From contig CM043971.1 of the NCBI GenBank assembly GCA_014529385.2, positions 27,444,769 through 27,508,768 of the forward strand: a stretch of 64,000 bases of DNA, in the 5' to 3' direction. Positions 48,960 through 60,199 of the stretch are shown one piece after another. The DNA is from Adiantum capillus-veneris (taxonomy: Eukaryota; Streptophyta; Polypodiopsida; Polypodiales; Pteridaceae). A program made the translations under genes and the position numbers. Within the stretch, counting starts at the first letter, position 1, and each line of letters opens with the position of its first letter. Under the pieces are notes generated by a model that was not told the DNA's origin, made no database searches, and saw only the letters and a program-made list of their open reading frames with translations.

Positions 48960-50810
48960 ACCTCCTCATTGCACCAATTATCGGTCATAGAACAACAGGT
49001 CCCTCTAGACCTACTATGACCTACCCTACGTCCAGGACTAGTGTGGTCCCTACACCAAGCCGTCCCACATCTCATTCTAGTGTGTACCCTATGTCTAGGA
49101 CTCGTGTGCCTCCTACACCGCCGGGTGGTTCATCCTGAAGACGAGGTAGGCATCGTTCTGGAGGTGGTGGTTGCTATGGTAGCAGTTCTACCGATGCGTC
49201 CACACCACCAAGAGAGCTTCCACCACTCTCTTCAGTAAATATTTCACCAATTGGCCTACCACATACACCTTCGGGATCACATGAGCATGATCCTAACAAG
49301 GTGTACAAGAGCAGGGATGGGGCTGTTGTGGCAGATAGGGTTGGAAAGGCCATGTGACGTTACACAGGAGAGCAAAATACATTGAGATGAACAAGGAATA
49401 TATAGAGTACGTAGAGTGAATATATGAAATAAAGAGTTTGTATAAATACAAGATAATGATTACAAAAAGATCATAGTCGCTACCTAAAAGTTGCGTTTTC
49501 AGCCAAATAAAAACTTTTTTTTCCAATTTTGTCTACGTTGCCTTGTAGATTAGACTTGTTTCAGTCGTTTTGAGTACCTGGAAGTCTATGTTCTGAGTTC
49601 ATTTGACCAAGTTATGTTAGAAACAAATTGCCAGCAGCAACAGGATAATCTACAAGCAGCAACAAGTTAGCTTACAAACAAATATACACAGGTAATATCT
49701 ATTTTGTTTGATCCAATCAAGAAGTGATTAAACTTTTTTTATGATGGTGCAAAATGATGTTTTGAATTTGATTATCATGTTGATTTGGTTGCACAAGTAT
49801 GTTCTTTTGGCTATTTTGTAGACGATGCAGAAACCAATGTGTGAAATAGGATCTGTGCAAGGTGTCTTGATATTGGGATTGTGATCATGTTGTGATTTCA
49901 ATTATGATGGTTGTTACTATCAAGAGATTGAGATTGAGAGTGTGATTGATATTGAGAGTGAGAGTGTGATTGAGATTGAGAGTGAGAGTATAATTGAGAT
50001 TGAGATTGTGCACAATATTGAGATTGTGATTGAGAGTGAGATTGAGATAGCTCGCGGGTGGTTGGGAGGTTATGAAATGAGCTATGATATTCCAGTAATC
50101 ATTATCTTGTATCCATACAAACTATTTCTTTCATATATTCGCTCTACGTACTCTATATATTCCTTGTTCATCTCAATGTATTTTGCTCTCCCATGTCGCA
50201 TCACAGGCCATGCGAAAAAGGATTTGACAGCTCTATATGATTCAGTTTGATCACTCTGTGAGATAGAGGTTTGGGATAACCTTGATGTTGAAAGAAAGAA
50301 TTACATCATTGAGGCCATTCACAGAGAGTACAGGCCGGCACAGGGGTACGATCTAGTCTCGAATGGTTGGATTTTGAGCATGGAGAAGTCCACAATGTCA
50401 CACTGTCAGTTAGAGGTGAGAGACAGGTACCATGGCGGCAGTTCCAAGCCGGCATGGTTGGACGCAGAGGAGTAGGTGGGGATTGCATGAGAGACATAAG
50501 ACAATCCTCAAAGACTTCAACAGTAGAGAGATGCAACCAGAGAACGTTTGGAGCATCACATCTTGGGAGTGGAGGCTACGATACGCTTCGACATGAGTTT
50601 GTAAGTATTATACGTATGCTTTAAATTATGGAAAATATATATGTTATTTGAAGATTTTTCTAATGACTAAACCATAACTTTGCAAGAAGTTGAAGCATCC
50701 CCAGACATGCCGAGAGGAGAAGTATGGGTACAAGCATGGACTTGTGGCCCTTTTGACCCAGCTGCAGGAGGAGAGAGAGCACGTTGACTGGGAGGCCTTA
50801 CCATGAGGGT
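48960..50810 (+). pseudogene. Transposase_24-like remnant, third CACTA relative, split
   Basis: Pro/Thr/Ser-rich low-complexity coding (SRTSVVPTPSRPTSHSS, 49,010-49,135) precedes KVYKSRDGAVVADRVGKA (to 49,352). The gene is then cut by palindromic insertion 2 and continues from 50,206: VWDNLDVERKNYIIEAIHR and EYRPAQGYDL (50,262-50,355), then a MEKSTMSHCQLEVRDRY-like block and HLGSGGYDTLRHEFVS (about 50,555-50,605). The last block is the same conserved feature as in the CACTA copy 1 gene (LGSGGWASFEADF). A GTAAGT donor follows at about 50,600. Frameshifts and stops throughout. A short conserved exon (KYGYKHGLVALLTQLQEE) is at about 50,726-50,785. Confidence 0.65.
49353..50205. mobile_element. 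Palindromic LTR-derived insertion 2 (853 bp, TSD GGCCA)
   Basis: Flanked by a perfect 5-bp duplication GGCCA (49,348-49,352 and 50,206-50,210). Outer ends are TGTGACG and the diverged complement GCATCACA. Left arm 49,353 to about 49,480 matches the inverted right arm about 50,080-50,205 (for example GAGATGAACAAGGAATATAT and its complement). The right half continues inward with (GAGATT)n-like repeats, GCGGGTGGTTGGGAGG, and TTTTGGCTATTTTGTAGACG, which is shared with insertion 1 and 30,204-30,470. Like insertion 1, both ends appear to be the U5 end of a gypsy-type LTR. Confidence 0.87.
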
Positions 50811-50951
50811 CTTCTCACTTAGTGGTTTTTTGCATATGTACAAATTTTTAGTGCTTATGTTTATGGTTTATGGTATGGACAAATGTTATGGTTAAGATTT
50901 GATAGTCAAGTTAAGTTTATGGTTTTACTATGATGATATGGCAATCATGTG

Positions 50952-51110
50952 ATGGTTATGGTTATGGTTATGGTTATGGTTATCGTTATGGTTATGGTTA
51001 TGGTTATGATTATGGCTATGGTTATGGTTTTGGTTATGGTTATGGTTATGGTTATGGTTATGGTTATGGTTATGGTTATGGTTATGGTTATAGTTATGGT
51101 TGTGGGTTAT
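50952..51110. repeat. (GGTTAT)n hexanucleotide repeat
   Basis: About 26 units with occasional substitutions. Open frames across it (Met-Val or Tyr-Gly alternation) are repeat artefacts. Confidence 0.95.
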
Positions 51111-51239
51111 GTTTATGGTTTTGCATTTTTTAACTCATGTTTTAATTATGGTTATAAAATCTTTATATCATCATGCCATGACCAAGTTGTTGATTTTGTG
51201 GTTATGTTTTTCTTACAATCTTGCTAATTTCCATACCGT

Positions 51240-51415
51240 TAGCCACGTCGGTATATACTATAGTATTCCTGGCAGTTATTTCATGGCGTATATTGGCAAT
51301 TATTTCATGGTGTATACTGACGCTCATTTTATCGATTATTTCGACGCTTCAAATACCGGTACTTATACCGATGTTACGATATCGGCGTCCCTTTTGAGGC
51401 CTATTTGAACGCTTT
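51240..51415. repeat. CACTA-like subterminal repeats, left block
   Basis: Repeated 'TATACTGACGCTCATTTTAT'-type units with CGACGC cores, similar in style to the GCGACG arrays of copy 1. No CACTA terminus is found here. Confidence 0.55.
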
Positions 51416-51424
51416 TTAGTTTTA

Positions 51425-52225
51425 AAACTAACTTTATTTCGTCATCAGTATTTACATCGATTTCTGTGCGTCGTGTTGTAGTGTCTTCATCATACTGATG
51501 TGCCCAACAATCATCTTCAGTATGGCCATTTCTATTGGAGTAAGAACATTTCTTATTAGGGAATTTGAGACTAGAGAAAATATTACCGCAACGGCCACCT
51601 CTGCGGTTTCCTCGTTGAAATGGAGGCCTTCGAGCATAAACAACACATTCTATCTGTTGTGACTCATTCTCTTCTTGTGAAATCATGGCTATATAATGAC
51701 CAACATTATGTCGTTCTTGACGTTGAGAGTATTCAATTAAAGACATGCAAGCTTGGTTGAAATCGAGACCATCTTTATTAGAAATAATGGTAACAATTGT
51801 CATCATAAGAAGAGTCCTTCATTGTGTCACGGAGAAGTGTAATCGGTTGTTTTTTGTGGAACGCGATAACCAAAAACAGCAAGTTGATTAATAATGGATT
51901 TGAAAGACTCAATATGTCCCGTCATGGTTGTACATACTTTATATTGTAACGTGTTAATCAAACCTCTCAAATAAAGCTTTTTTGTAATAGATTTCTTTTG
52001 AAAGTTTGCAATAAGGTACTTCCATATGTCATTTCATACACATCAAGAAAAAGGAAATCAATAAGAACAAAAAGAATATACCGACAAGCTGCTTTATATC
52101 CGTATACGCAGCATGTCAATCTTCAAATATAGGTCCTTCAGTGATAAGCACATTGTCATGATCCGTATCAATAGGTTGAGGCAGGCATACATGATTTCCA
52201 AGGACAATATGAAAGAGTTCATTCA
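51425..52225 (-). pseudogene. copia gag fragment, inverted
   Basis: Minus-strand sequence matching the outer copia gag (1,440-2,165) and better preserved at its 3' end. It shows NKDGLDFNQACMSLIEYSQR, a basic Arg/Gly stretch (RRPPFQRGNRRGGRCG) and a zinc knuckle CSYSNRNGHTEDDCW in which the second Cys is Ser. The open frame spans 51,806-51,363, its last ~20 codons being flanking sequence. No LTR, primer site or pol accompanies it, so it is a captured or truncated piece lying between two blocks of CACTA-like subterminal repeats. Confidence 0.85.
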
Positions 52226-52244
52226 GGAATCAAAATTCAAATTT

Positions 52245-52445
52245 TAAATTTTGTCGCGTATACTGATGCCTATATCGACGCTCATACCAGCACCTATACT
52301 GACGCAAACCCCAATGCATATATCGACGCTCATACCGACACCTATACAAACGTTTTTTAAAATCGACGTATGTATCTACGTGTATACCGACGTCTATATC
52401 AGCACCTTTATAGACATCTGTACCGATGGCCTGCTACTTTACAAG
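52245..52445. repeat. CACTA-like subterminal repeats, right block
   Basis: Array of 'TATATCGACGCTCATACC' and 'CTATACTGACG' units. It continues the theme of 51,240-51,415 on the other side of the gag fragment. Confidence 0.6.
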
Positions 52446-53045
52446 ACCCGAGAGCTCATTTTTTGTGTTTTCTCTCTTCTCCACACCGCGGCCACCTCCA
52501 TAGCTCCTCCCCATCTCCTCCTCCCTCCTTGTAGACCTTCATGGAGTTGCCTCTTCCGACTTCTGATCTATGCTTCCTTCCATTTCTACACAAAGAAGGT
52601 ACATTTTTTGTTGTATTTGAGTAACAAAAATTGTGTTTGGGTGTGTGGAACACAAAATGCTTATGCTTTGTTTTTGCAGTTATTTGCTTGACCCTTCGTA
52701 CTTCTCGCCCACTCACATTTTTTAAATGTAAGTGCTCCTTCTTTTTATTTCATGTACACACACATACACATAAATATTTGTGTTTCTATGTGTGGGTAAA
52801 AATATTTATGATTTTTTTTTGCAGGTATTTGCTTGACTCTTCGTACTTTTTGCACACTCACATTCTTTAAATGTGAGTGCTTCTTCTTTTTCTTTCATGC
52901 ACACACACATGAACACATAAATATACACACATAATCACTATTTATGATTATGATTAAGATTATGATGCACATAATAAAAAAATTTATAATTCTAACAATA
53001 CCTTTATTGTTATGCTTATGCTTATGGTTATAGTTTATTTTTTGC
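52446..53045. repeat. Tandem duplication with repeated TTTTTGCAG
   Basis: Segment with 'TTTGCTTGACCCTTCGTACT' and 'CACTCACATTTTTTAAATG' occurs twice (about 52,677-52,770 and 52,825-52,910), each preceded by TTTTTGCAG. The rest is T-rich and non-coding. Confidence 0.7.
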
Positions 53046-55061
53046 TATGTTGCAGAAGAAAGTTTTTACAAATTCTGCACCGATTTTGACTTATCGTTCG
53101 CAGACTGCGTACATGCCTTAAAAGCAACTTTGCTTTTTTGTTTTTGTTTTTTCTCCTGATTGAAAACGATTTTGCAAAAACTAGCCGTCATCGGTATTGG
53201 AATTGATGTGGTCTACAACTTGGCAGAAGAAATGTTTTCCAAATTCTGCACTGATTTTGAGTTATCGTTGGCGGACTGCGTACATGCATGAAAAGCAACT
53301 TTCGTTTTTTTGTTTTTTGGTTTTCTACAACTTTGCAGAAGAAAGTTTCTCTAAATTCTGCACCGATTTTGGGTTATTGTCTCGGACTGCGTACATGTTT
53401 GAAAAGCAAAATTTTACTTTTTGCTTTTTGATTTTTCTCATAATTGAAAACTTTTTAATTATATTTTTTCTTCATCAATCATATATTTGTTACTAATGTA
53501 ACTTTGCTGCAGAAGCGAGTTACATATCATTCGGATTCAGTCGAGCCGTTGATGATCGTCCGAATTCTATCGAGCTACTGTTGGTACATGATCTTTTGTT
53601 ATATGATATACTCGTTCATTGATTCTCGTATAATTATTCTTCTAGAGATATAGTTTATGTCGTTTTATTGATAATTTCTCATTGATACCATAGTGATTTT
53701 GATAGTACCATGATGATGTTTTGTTAGTACTTTGGTCATGGTGATTTTCGTTGATACCATGATGATGTTTCATTGATACCATGGTTATTCTCGGTGTTGC
53801 CATGCTGACATTTCATTCATACCATGGTTATTCTCGGTGTTTCCATGATGATACTTCATTGATACCATGGTTATTCTCGGTGATGCCATGATGATACTTC
53901 ATTGATACCATGGTTATTCTCGGTGATGCCATGATGATATTTCGTTGATTCCATCGTTGATACTATGATGATGTTTCGTTGATACCATGGTTATTCTCGC
54001 TGATACCATGATGTTGTTTTCGTTGATACCATGGTTATTCTCGATGATGCCATGATGATATTTGATTGATTCCATGGTGATTTTCGTTGATACCATGATG
54101 ATGTTTCATTGATACCATGGTTATTCTCGGTGATACCATGATTATTCTCGGTGATACCATGATGTTGTTTCGTTGATACAATGATTATTCTATGATGCTT
54201 TTCGTTGATACAATGATGATTTATTCATTTTTATTGATACAATGATGATATTTTTTTTATACTTTGATGATACTCATTGATATCACTACGTTGATAAATG
54301 TCATTTTATGTAGTATATACACATGTTATTTGCATCACGTATCATGCATCTTATACTTTTTATGTTCATATTTTATGTCCACATATGTTGTCGTGCATAT
54401 ATATGTCGTCAAAAGAGTGGCGTCGCGAACCATCTCTTATGGCATTGTGACTAACGATGCTAATAATTCTCATTACTATGTCTTTTGAGTCTATGATCTA
54501 TGTGGGATTGATCATAGAATTGATTTTATGAAGACAATCTTGGTCACAATAAAAGATTTATGAAGACATGTTTGGTGATGACATTTTGATGACAACATGA
54601 AGATATGTTTGGTGATGCGATAGTGATGACAAGCTACACAGCAGATTCACGGAGACACTTCTGATTACGAGCTAATCGATAGCCTTTACACCTCTTTATT
54701 GAACCTTTGTATTCATTAGTATATTTGATAGGATAGGAGTAATGTAACTCCTCAAAAAACATTCATTGTAAAAGGAGTGATGTAGCTCCTGATGAACATT
54801 TGTATATTCAATGATTTTTATAAGATAATGGTGGGTGTATATAGAGCTGTGGGTTTTTTCCTTGATCCCCCAAGGGTCTTTTCATCCATAGTTAGGGACC
54901 CTTATTTTGAGCGGGGGTGTTGAGCTTATATGTGAAGCTACTCAATATATGGATTCTCTATATATGGCACCTAGGTCCCCTCTATATATACATCATCTCA
55001 TGTGTGTATTCTACACACTTTGGGGTTCTAGTTCTACTCTCTCTCTCTCTCTCTCTCAACA
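53046..55061 (+). mobile_element. Element C, A-family retrotransposon, 5'-truncated
   Basis: Plus-strand copy lacking the 5' LTR and primer site. It has about two and a half 170-bp units (53,046-53,470), the GATACCATG minisatellite (53,690-54,250), AT-rich interior, purine tract GAGCGGGGG (54,909-54,917) and a 3' LTR (54,918-55,061). No coding capacity. Downstream flank ATGGG cannot be matched because the left end is lost. Confidence 0.88.
54918..55061 (+). repeat. 3' LTR of element C
   Basis: 144 bp, TGTTGAGC to CTCAACA, with the conserved TCTACACACTTTGGGG block and a CT tract. Confidence 0.9.
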
Positions 55062-55222
55062 ATGGGAAGATCTTCGTTGTCGATGAGTATAGTTGAGACC
55101 TATAATATTCTTTCCAAAAGATTAAGGAGTCTATATCTATCTTGTAGCCTACGAGAAAAATTCCATCGCGCCACCAAAAGTATTATGCTAAATTAGCAAG
55201 CTAGGACTGAGCTAGAGGTGGG
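55062..55222. other. Spacer, no gene
   Basis: Short AT-rich stretch; nothing recognised. Confidence 0.4.
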
Positions 55223-55385
55223 AGACAGGACCAAGCTTAAGGTGCTTGTCGTGCTTGATGACTAAGGTACTTGTTGTTCTTGTCGTGCTTGATGACTAAG
55301 GTGCTTTTCGTGCTTGACGACTAAGGAACTTGTTGTGCTTAACGTGCTTTATGACTAAGGTGCTTGAGGTGCTTGTTGTTCTTTA
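55223..55385. repeat. Minisatellite 'GGTGCTTGTCGTGCTTGATG', second array
   Basis: Same units as 42,613-42,790, preceded in both places by GGGAGACA and CCAAGCTT, so a longer repeat is shared. It stops at the A-family fragment D. Confidence 0.8.
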
Positions 55386-55618
55386 TCGATTTCAATGCCT
55401 CACGCGGGTAGTTTCTGCAAAATCGTTTTCAATCATAAGAGAAATCTGAAACAAAAGACGTACTGCTCTGATACCATGTTGAGAGAGAGAGAGAGAGCAC
55501 AGAAATAGAACCCCAAAGTGTGTAGAATACACACATGAGATGATGTATATATAGAGGGAACCTGGGTGCCATATATAGAGAAGCCATATATTGAGTAGCT
55601 TCACATATAAGCTCAACA
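55386..55618 (-). mobile_element. Element D, A-family 5' LTR with start of interior, inverted
   Basis: Minus-strand LTR 55,618-55,477 (142 bp), primer site 55,476-55,465 (complement of TGGTATCAGAGC), and about 80 bp of internal sequence matching the tandem array. The rest is missing. It lies against the unidentified coding remnant 55,619-56,055. Confidence 0.88.
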
Positions 55619-56055
55619 TTCATAACCGCACCATATTAGGCATACATATCCACCCAAGCAAAGTAATACCAAGCACAAATCCTTTCTCTAGCAGTCCTTG
55701 ACTAACAATATCTTCATGAATTTTATTGTCCATATCGACATCTCGAATAATGCCAAAATTACCCAGCTCAGTAGTGCCGTCAACTGTCATCGACCTCAAG
55801 CCGTACTATCTGATCAAGCGGAACTCTGCCTGACGAGCCGTAAATCCTCTTAGACTTCTCAAACTGCATAAAATGGATACAAACCCTGCCGAGGCTATAG
55901 ATTCCCAGATGGCACTCCGACCGAGCGGACTGGACTGGTGCAAAACCGGACCGTGGTGAATCTTCATGGGCCAATATCTTGGCGACCGGGACTCCGATCA
56001 CTGATCTGAAAAGACCGACACACTCCACAAAGGGAGCACATCTTATAACATACAA
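55619..56055 (-). pseudogene. Unidentified coding remnant
   Basis: I do not recognise the family. On the minus strand, 56,055-55,780 is open for 91 codons with GVPVAKILAHEDSPRSGF, then CHLGIYSLGRVCIHF and DQIVRLEVDDS. After a one-base shift a second frame reads TELGNFGIIRDVDMDNKI, then SQGLLEKGFVLGITLLGW, ending at a stop at 55,622. Continuity of style, a balanced amino-acid mix and the frameshift suggest a decayed real gene fragment, perhaps from a mobile element. GC content is higher than in the flanks. Truncated upstream by repeat R copy 4. Confidence 0.5.
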
Positions 56056-57430
56056 TCATTCATGTGATTGTAATCAGTTTGAACTAGTGCTATGCATAAC
56101 ATAACTCCTATCCTTGTTGTTTTCTATTAACGCTAGCCATCTCAAATAGGATATTAGATTTCCTTCACAAAGAAAAGTTATTCAAGGTATGTTTCTAGTA
56201 ATATGGACTTTTTAATGGTTGGTGTTTGATGTCCATCAATCAAAAGTACTTCATCAACTTATGGTGGAAAACTAATATTCTTATTTCACCATTGTGTTAC
56301 TACTATTGGCTTTCTACTAACTTGTATCATCAAACTACTAGGAGATATTGTGGATGTATCTTTGTGTCCACAATATCTATTCTCTACTTGGGGGGTTCAT
56401 CGTTGAGTACCCTCCTATATAACGTGCGTTCGCGGGTTATTCAAAAAATCCCTATTTTAATATGTTTGAATGAATAAAATGACCCCTTATTTTATAAAAT
56501 TTTCTCAAAATTGAATATAAAGACACTTTATTTTAATGTATCTCTTGTACATTGACTAAAATTGTTGCATTTTAAAACCCCTCCTTTTGAACTCATGTTA
56601 TACATTTACATGATTACATAGTGCACCCCCCGAGATTCTCTACCTCTAAGCATTGGGTCATAAAGCACGTTCAAAATACAAGTAAATATATCCTTATTCT
56701 GAATCTTCACTCTCATGTGTAACTAAGGCATAGTAGTGTGTTGCTTCCAAACAAAATCAATGTACATGAATCTATATATCTCTAGTACCTACAAACTTGT
56801 TAGAGCTATATATAGAGCCCACATTTATGCTATATATAGCTAGGAGTCCCCACTATATATGTGTACTTAGTGTGTACTCTACACACACGTTGGGGTTTGT
56901 AGGTGATTGTGTCATCTCTCTCTCTTCTCCCTCATCTTGTGTCGTGTCTATCTTCAACATCTCATCCACTAGATGGTGCTTTCCTCATTGAGTAGATGGT
57001 CGACCTTTTCTCAACCTGATTCATAAAAATCACTTCTATGATTCATAGTCGGTCAGGGCCGCAAATCATCTTTATAATTCAAGACAAAAAAAGTCGTATT
57101 TTCTTTTGTTTTCGTTTGTTTAATGAGAGAGGCTTTAATTATTCTTGAAGTGTGTGTTTAGTGTGTGAGCATGGACCTGCTAACTTTCTGAGAAATACAT
57201 CCTCCTAGCATCCAGACAACCAGAGACGTAGAGACCTAGAAAGGATTCCCTTTGAGATGATGAAACTAAGCATGAATCTGTTCTAGGTTTTCTAACTAGC
57301 TCTATTGATGAGCATGTATAGTTATGGTATATGGTTTCACAACTAGTTAAGTTCGTGCTTGTCCTAGGAGTGATTGGCATCTCAAACCTATGTTATACAA
57401 CTATGAGCTTCAGAATATTCTGACTGTCAT
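56040..57430 (+). repeat. Repeat R, copy 4, partial
   Basis: Starts at CTTATAACATACAATC, later than the other copies, and ends about 57,430, losing the 3' half. It contains the 162-bp LTR E3 (56,798-56,959). Confidence 0.8.
56798..56959 (+). repeat. 162-bp LTR within repeat R copy 4 (E3)
   Basis: Starts TGTTAGAGC and ends CTTCAACA. The primer site is deleted: the sequence passes directly to CTCATCCACTAG, which in E1 lies 15 bp further on. Confidence 0.8.
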
Positions 57431-58640
57431 AATAATCAATATCTAATTCTCCTAAATGATTTTCTCATGTTAAACTGATCATTTAATATGGGGAAGTGCC
57501 ATGGGAGAAAAAGCTCGAATATTGGTTAAGCTAGCAAACCGGCCACAATAGGGATCCAAAGGAGGGAAAGAAGGGATCCAAAGGGGGGGCCATCTGCAGA
57601 AGATCAATGTGCAACAATGGGCTTAAAAGACCCTAAGGTTCAGCCCATTAAGACTTCCAAAATGCTAAGGTTCCAAAATTCAAAGGTTGTGTCCAAAGTC
57701 CCAAAAGTCTTTGCCAATCCCTACATAGGAGGGGGCGAACCTTGCAAGTAGGGGATGTCACACACACACACAAGCTCTCTTTGTACGCAAGGGGAATGAG
57801 AGACACATGTCAGCTCCCTAGCCTAGATGCCCACAACGTGTACTAAAATCCTATTGGATGGCCTTGGAGGTGGACCAATAAGAATTAGGCTAGAGTAAAT
57901 CTAGTTTAATTAATTTAAAAACACTTAATAAAAGAACCAATGAGAATTAATCTCTCTAGAAGACTATTAGATAGTCTCCCAAGGGGACCAATGAGCATTC
58001 AACAGCCCAATGCCTTGCCTGGTTCCTATTGGCCAGGAGGCAAAGGGGTCCAATGAGAGTTTAATTGTATTTATTAATTACCTAAAGCTCTTACAAAAGG
58101 GGAAAGGGAGACACATGTCAGAAGGCTATCACTTATAATGCTTAATTACCATTGGCTAACCCTGGGGAGGTCCAATGAGGCTTTAGCATGAGGAAATAAC
58201 AAGAGGGGTCAACCAAGAGAGAGAGGGGGCTGATTTTTCAAAGGATTGTTGACTCACACACACACACACAACTCATGTGTGGAAGTAAGAAGACTCTCTC
58301 TCTCTCTCTCTTCTCAAGCTTTAATGGAAAGCTTATCACCTACTTCAAGCTTGTGAGAAGGGAGGCCTACACCCCAACAACTCTTGGCTTTGTGATTCAA
58401 ATCCAACCAAGAACCAAGCTTCAATGCATGCTCATCTCCTCTACCATGCTAATTACTAAGATAAGCTATGCTAATATGAGTGATTACATGAGGAGATGTA
58501 AATCTTTCTCGTAATAATACTCCTTCTTCCTCTCAATATACTCTCATACCCCGCTAGATCTCACCATCTTCAAAGGTGTGTGAGGTCTTGGGTCTGAGAC
58601 CGTTAGGACATTGATGTTGTGTTTGATAAGTGTTTTGCTA
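57431..58640. repeat. Non-coding region with repeated 'CCAATGAGAATTAA'
   Basis: No gene. From about 57,865 to 58,180 the motif (G)ACCAATGAGAATT recurs five or more times at 60-75-bp spacing with variants. (CA)n at 57,760-57,775 and 58,254-58,270. The left part (57,690-57,760) resembles 42,798-42,850. Confidence 0.55.
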
Positions 58641-58641
58641 A

Positions 58642-59259
58642 GTGCATGAAGTTTCCATCTTCATTGCACTAGCTAGTCTTGAAGGAACACAAAGAATTGT
58701 ATTGTACAATGTCTCTTTTGATGGGAGAAATCATAATACAAAGCCTTTTGCAGGGGGGACCGGCTCCATGCAAATCCGGTCCTCAATTGTTGTCAATAGC
58801 TTAATTTCTCTCTCTTTTGAAAGTATTGTTTATGCTATCTAAGTAGGTTTTATGCTTTTTGTTGCTCTCTCCACCCAAGCAGTCTTGTTGTTCTCATTAA
58901 AGGGGATGCACTTCTCATTGTGAAGAAAATTCTAGGTATTTGGGCTTGTAAGAATGAAAGGCTAAGGCAAAAGGTTCATGCCATTTATAGACTCTTTAAT
59001 CAATTCGAAATTGTATCATATTCCTAGGAAACAAAATGAAGATGATGATTTGCTTGCCCGAAAAGCAGTTGCATGTGTTGAGAGTGAAGAGCAGGTCATC
59101 ATGGCAGTAGCAGGGGATGGAGTCATTGGATCCCATTGTGAGCTACATTTTAGAGGGCGAGTTTCCAGAGGGCTTCACAAAGGCTCAAAAGAGGAGGCAG
59201 CTTGTGATAGAGAAACCTTGTACGTATTGGAGCAATACATGAGAAAAAGCAAAGTTTAA
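58642..59259 (+). pseudogene. RNase H-like (RVT_3-type) pseudogene
   Basis: Pieces in two frames resemble a type I RNase H-like domain. YNVSFDGRNHNTKPFAGGTG (about 58,708-58,768) corresponds to the first catalytic strand with Asp. SLSFESIVYAI (about 58,808) takes the position of the 'N-x-A-E-Y' helix. LKGDALLIVKKILGIW (about 58,897-58,945) corresponds to the 'KGDSxLVI' strand with Asp. LYHIPRKQNEDDDLLARKAV (about 59,010-59,070) corresponds to the 'HIPRExNxxADxLA' segment. A stop lies near 58,843 and frames change near 58,900 and 59,010. No reverse transcriptase is seen beside it. It could derive from a retroelement or a host RNase H-like gene. Confidence 0.6.
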
Positions 59260-59765
59260 TGATGTATTTATACTCATTGAGCCTCTTGACATAGTATCAT
59301 TTTCTCGGATGAGTTGTAAAATACTTGGATCCATGTAAACATGTGAATTGGATGCTATTTTCTATCTTGGTGTTTCTAAACACCACACTATTTTGAGGTC
59401 CCTTCAATTCTAAATTTTGTTTTTGATTATTGTAGATTCTTTTCATGAGTGTTGATATAGCCAATTCTTTAACGTTAATGTCTCAAATTTGAGCTACTAA
59501 TTCAAACAACTTTTTCTACATGAATAATGTTCTATAATGCAAATTGAGTTTAGTGTCATGCTTCCCTCATGATTTTGATGTCATTGTAGTTGATGCATAT
59601 AAGTATCTATATAAATACACATATCCCTATAGATATGTGTTAAGGGGTATATGAAACATAGAGTGTAACCGTCAATAGATGATAGCTCAAACTACACAAA
59701 AATACTAAGTTTTTTAGTAGCGTTATAAGAAATGGGACTTGAATAATTCTCAAAATTCCTAAATA
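59260..59765. other. AT-rich, no gene
   Basis: Nothing recognised on either strand. Confidence 0.5.
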
Positions 59766-59767
59766 GG

Positions 59768-60001
59768 TCTTTTATGCCATTTCCCTCTTGAATAATAGGT
59801 CTTGAGTTCAACTCCTTGTCGACTAGATCTTTAAGGTCTCTTGGGATAGTTTCCTACGACGTTAAGACTCTCTTCTTCTTCTTCTTGTCTCTCTCTCTCC
59901 CTCCCTCCCTCTCTCTCTCTCTCTCTCATTTCTTCTCTCAATGTGTGTGTATGCATTATTTGTTTATGCATGTGTGTGTGCGTTTTTTGTTTATGCATGT
60001 G

Positions 60002-60034
<33 letters not shown>

Positions 60035-60199
60035 GCACAATGTGTGTGTGTGTGTGTGTCTGTGAGAGAGAGAGAGAGAAGGAGAGAGAAAGAGGGGAAG
60101 GTAACATGAGAGTGAGGAGAGGGAAGGAGCATACCTGGCTCTCCTTCCTCTCCTCGTGTGTGTGTGTGTGTGTGTGTGTGGAGAAGAGAGAGAAAGAGA
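59768..60199. mobile_element. CACTA fragment, copy 3
   Basis: Matches 11,535-12,110 of copy 1: TATGCCATTTCCCTCTTGAA, then the CT/GT/GA microsatellite cluster, then AAGGAGCATACCTGGCTCTC and (GT)n. It is cut off in the GA tract where the LINE tail begins, so the subterminal hairpin and end are absent here. Confidence 0.82.

Noticed and set aside
49942-50250. 102-codon open frame starting with Ile-Glu-Ser-Glu repeats
   Set aside because: It is a translation of the (GAGATT)n-type repeat in palindromic insertion 2, running into the host sequence.
50930-51227. Open frames with Tyr-Gly or Met-Val alternation, looking like a glycine/tyrosine-rich protein
   Set aside because: They are the frames of a (GGTTAT)n repeat, with no flanking coding sequence.
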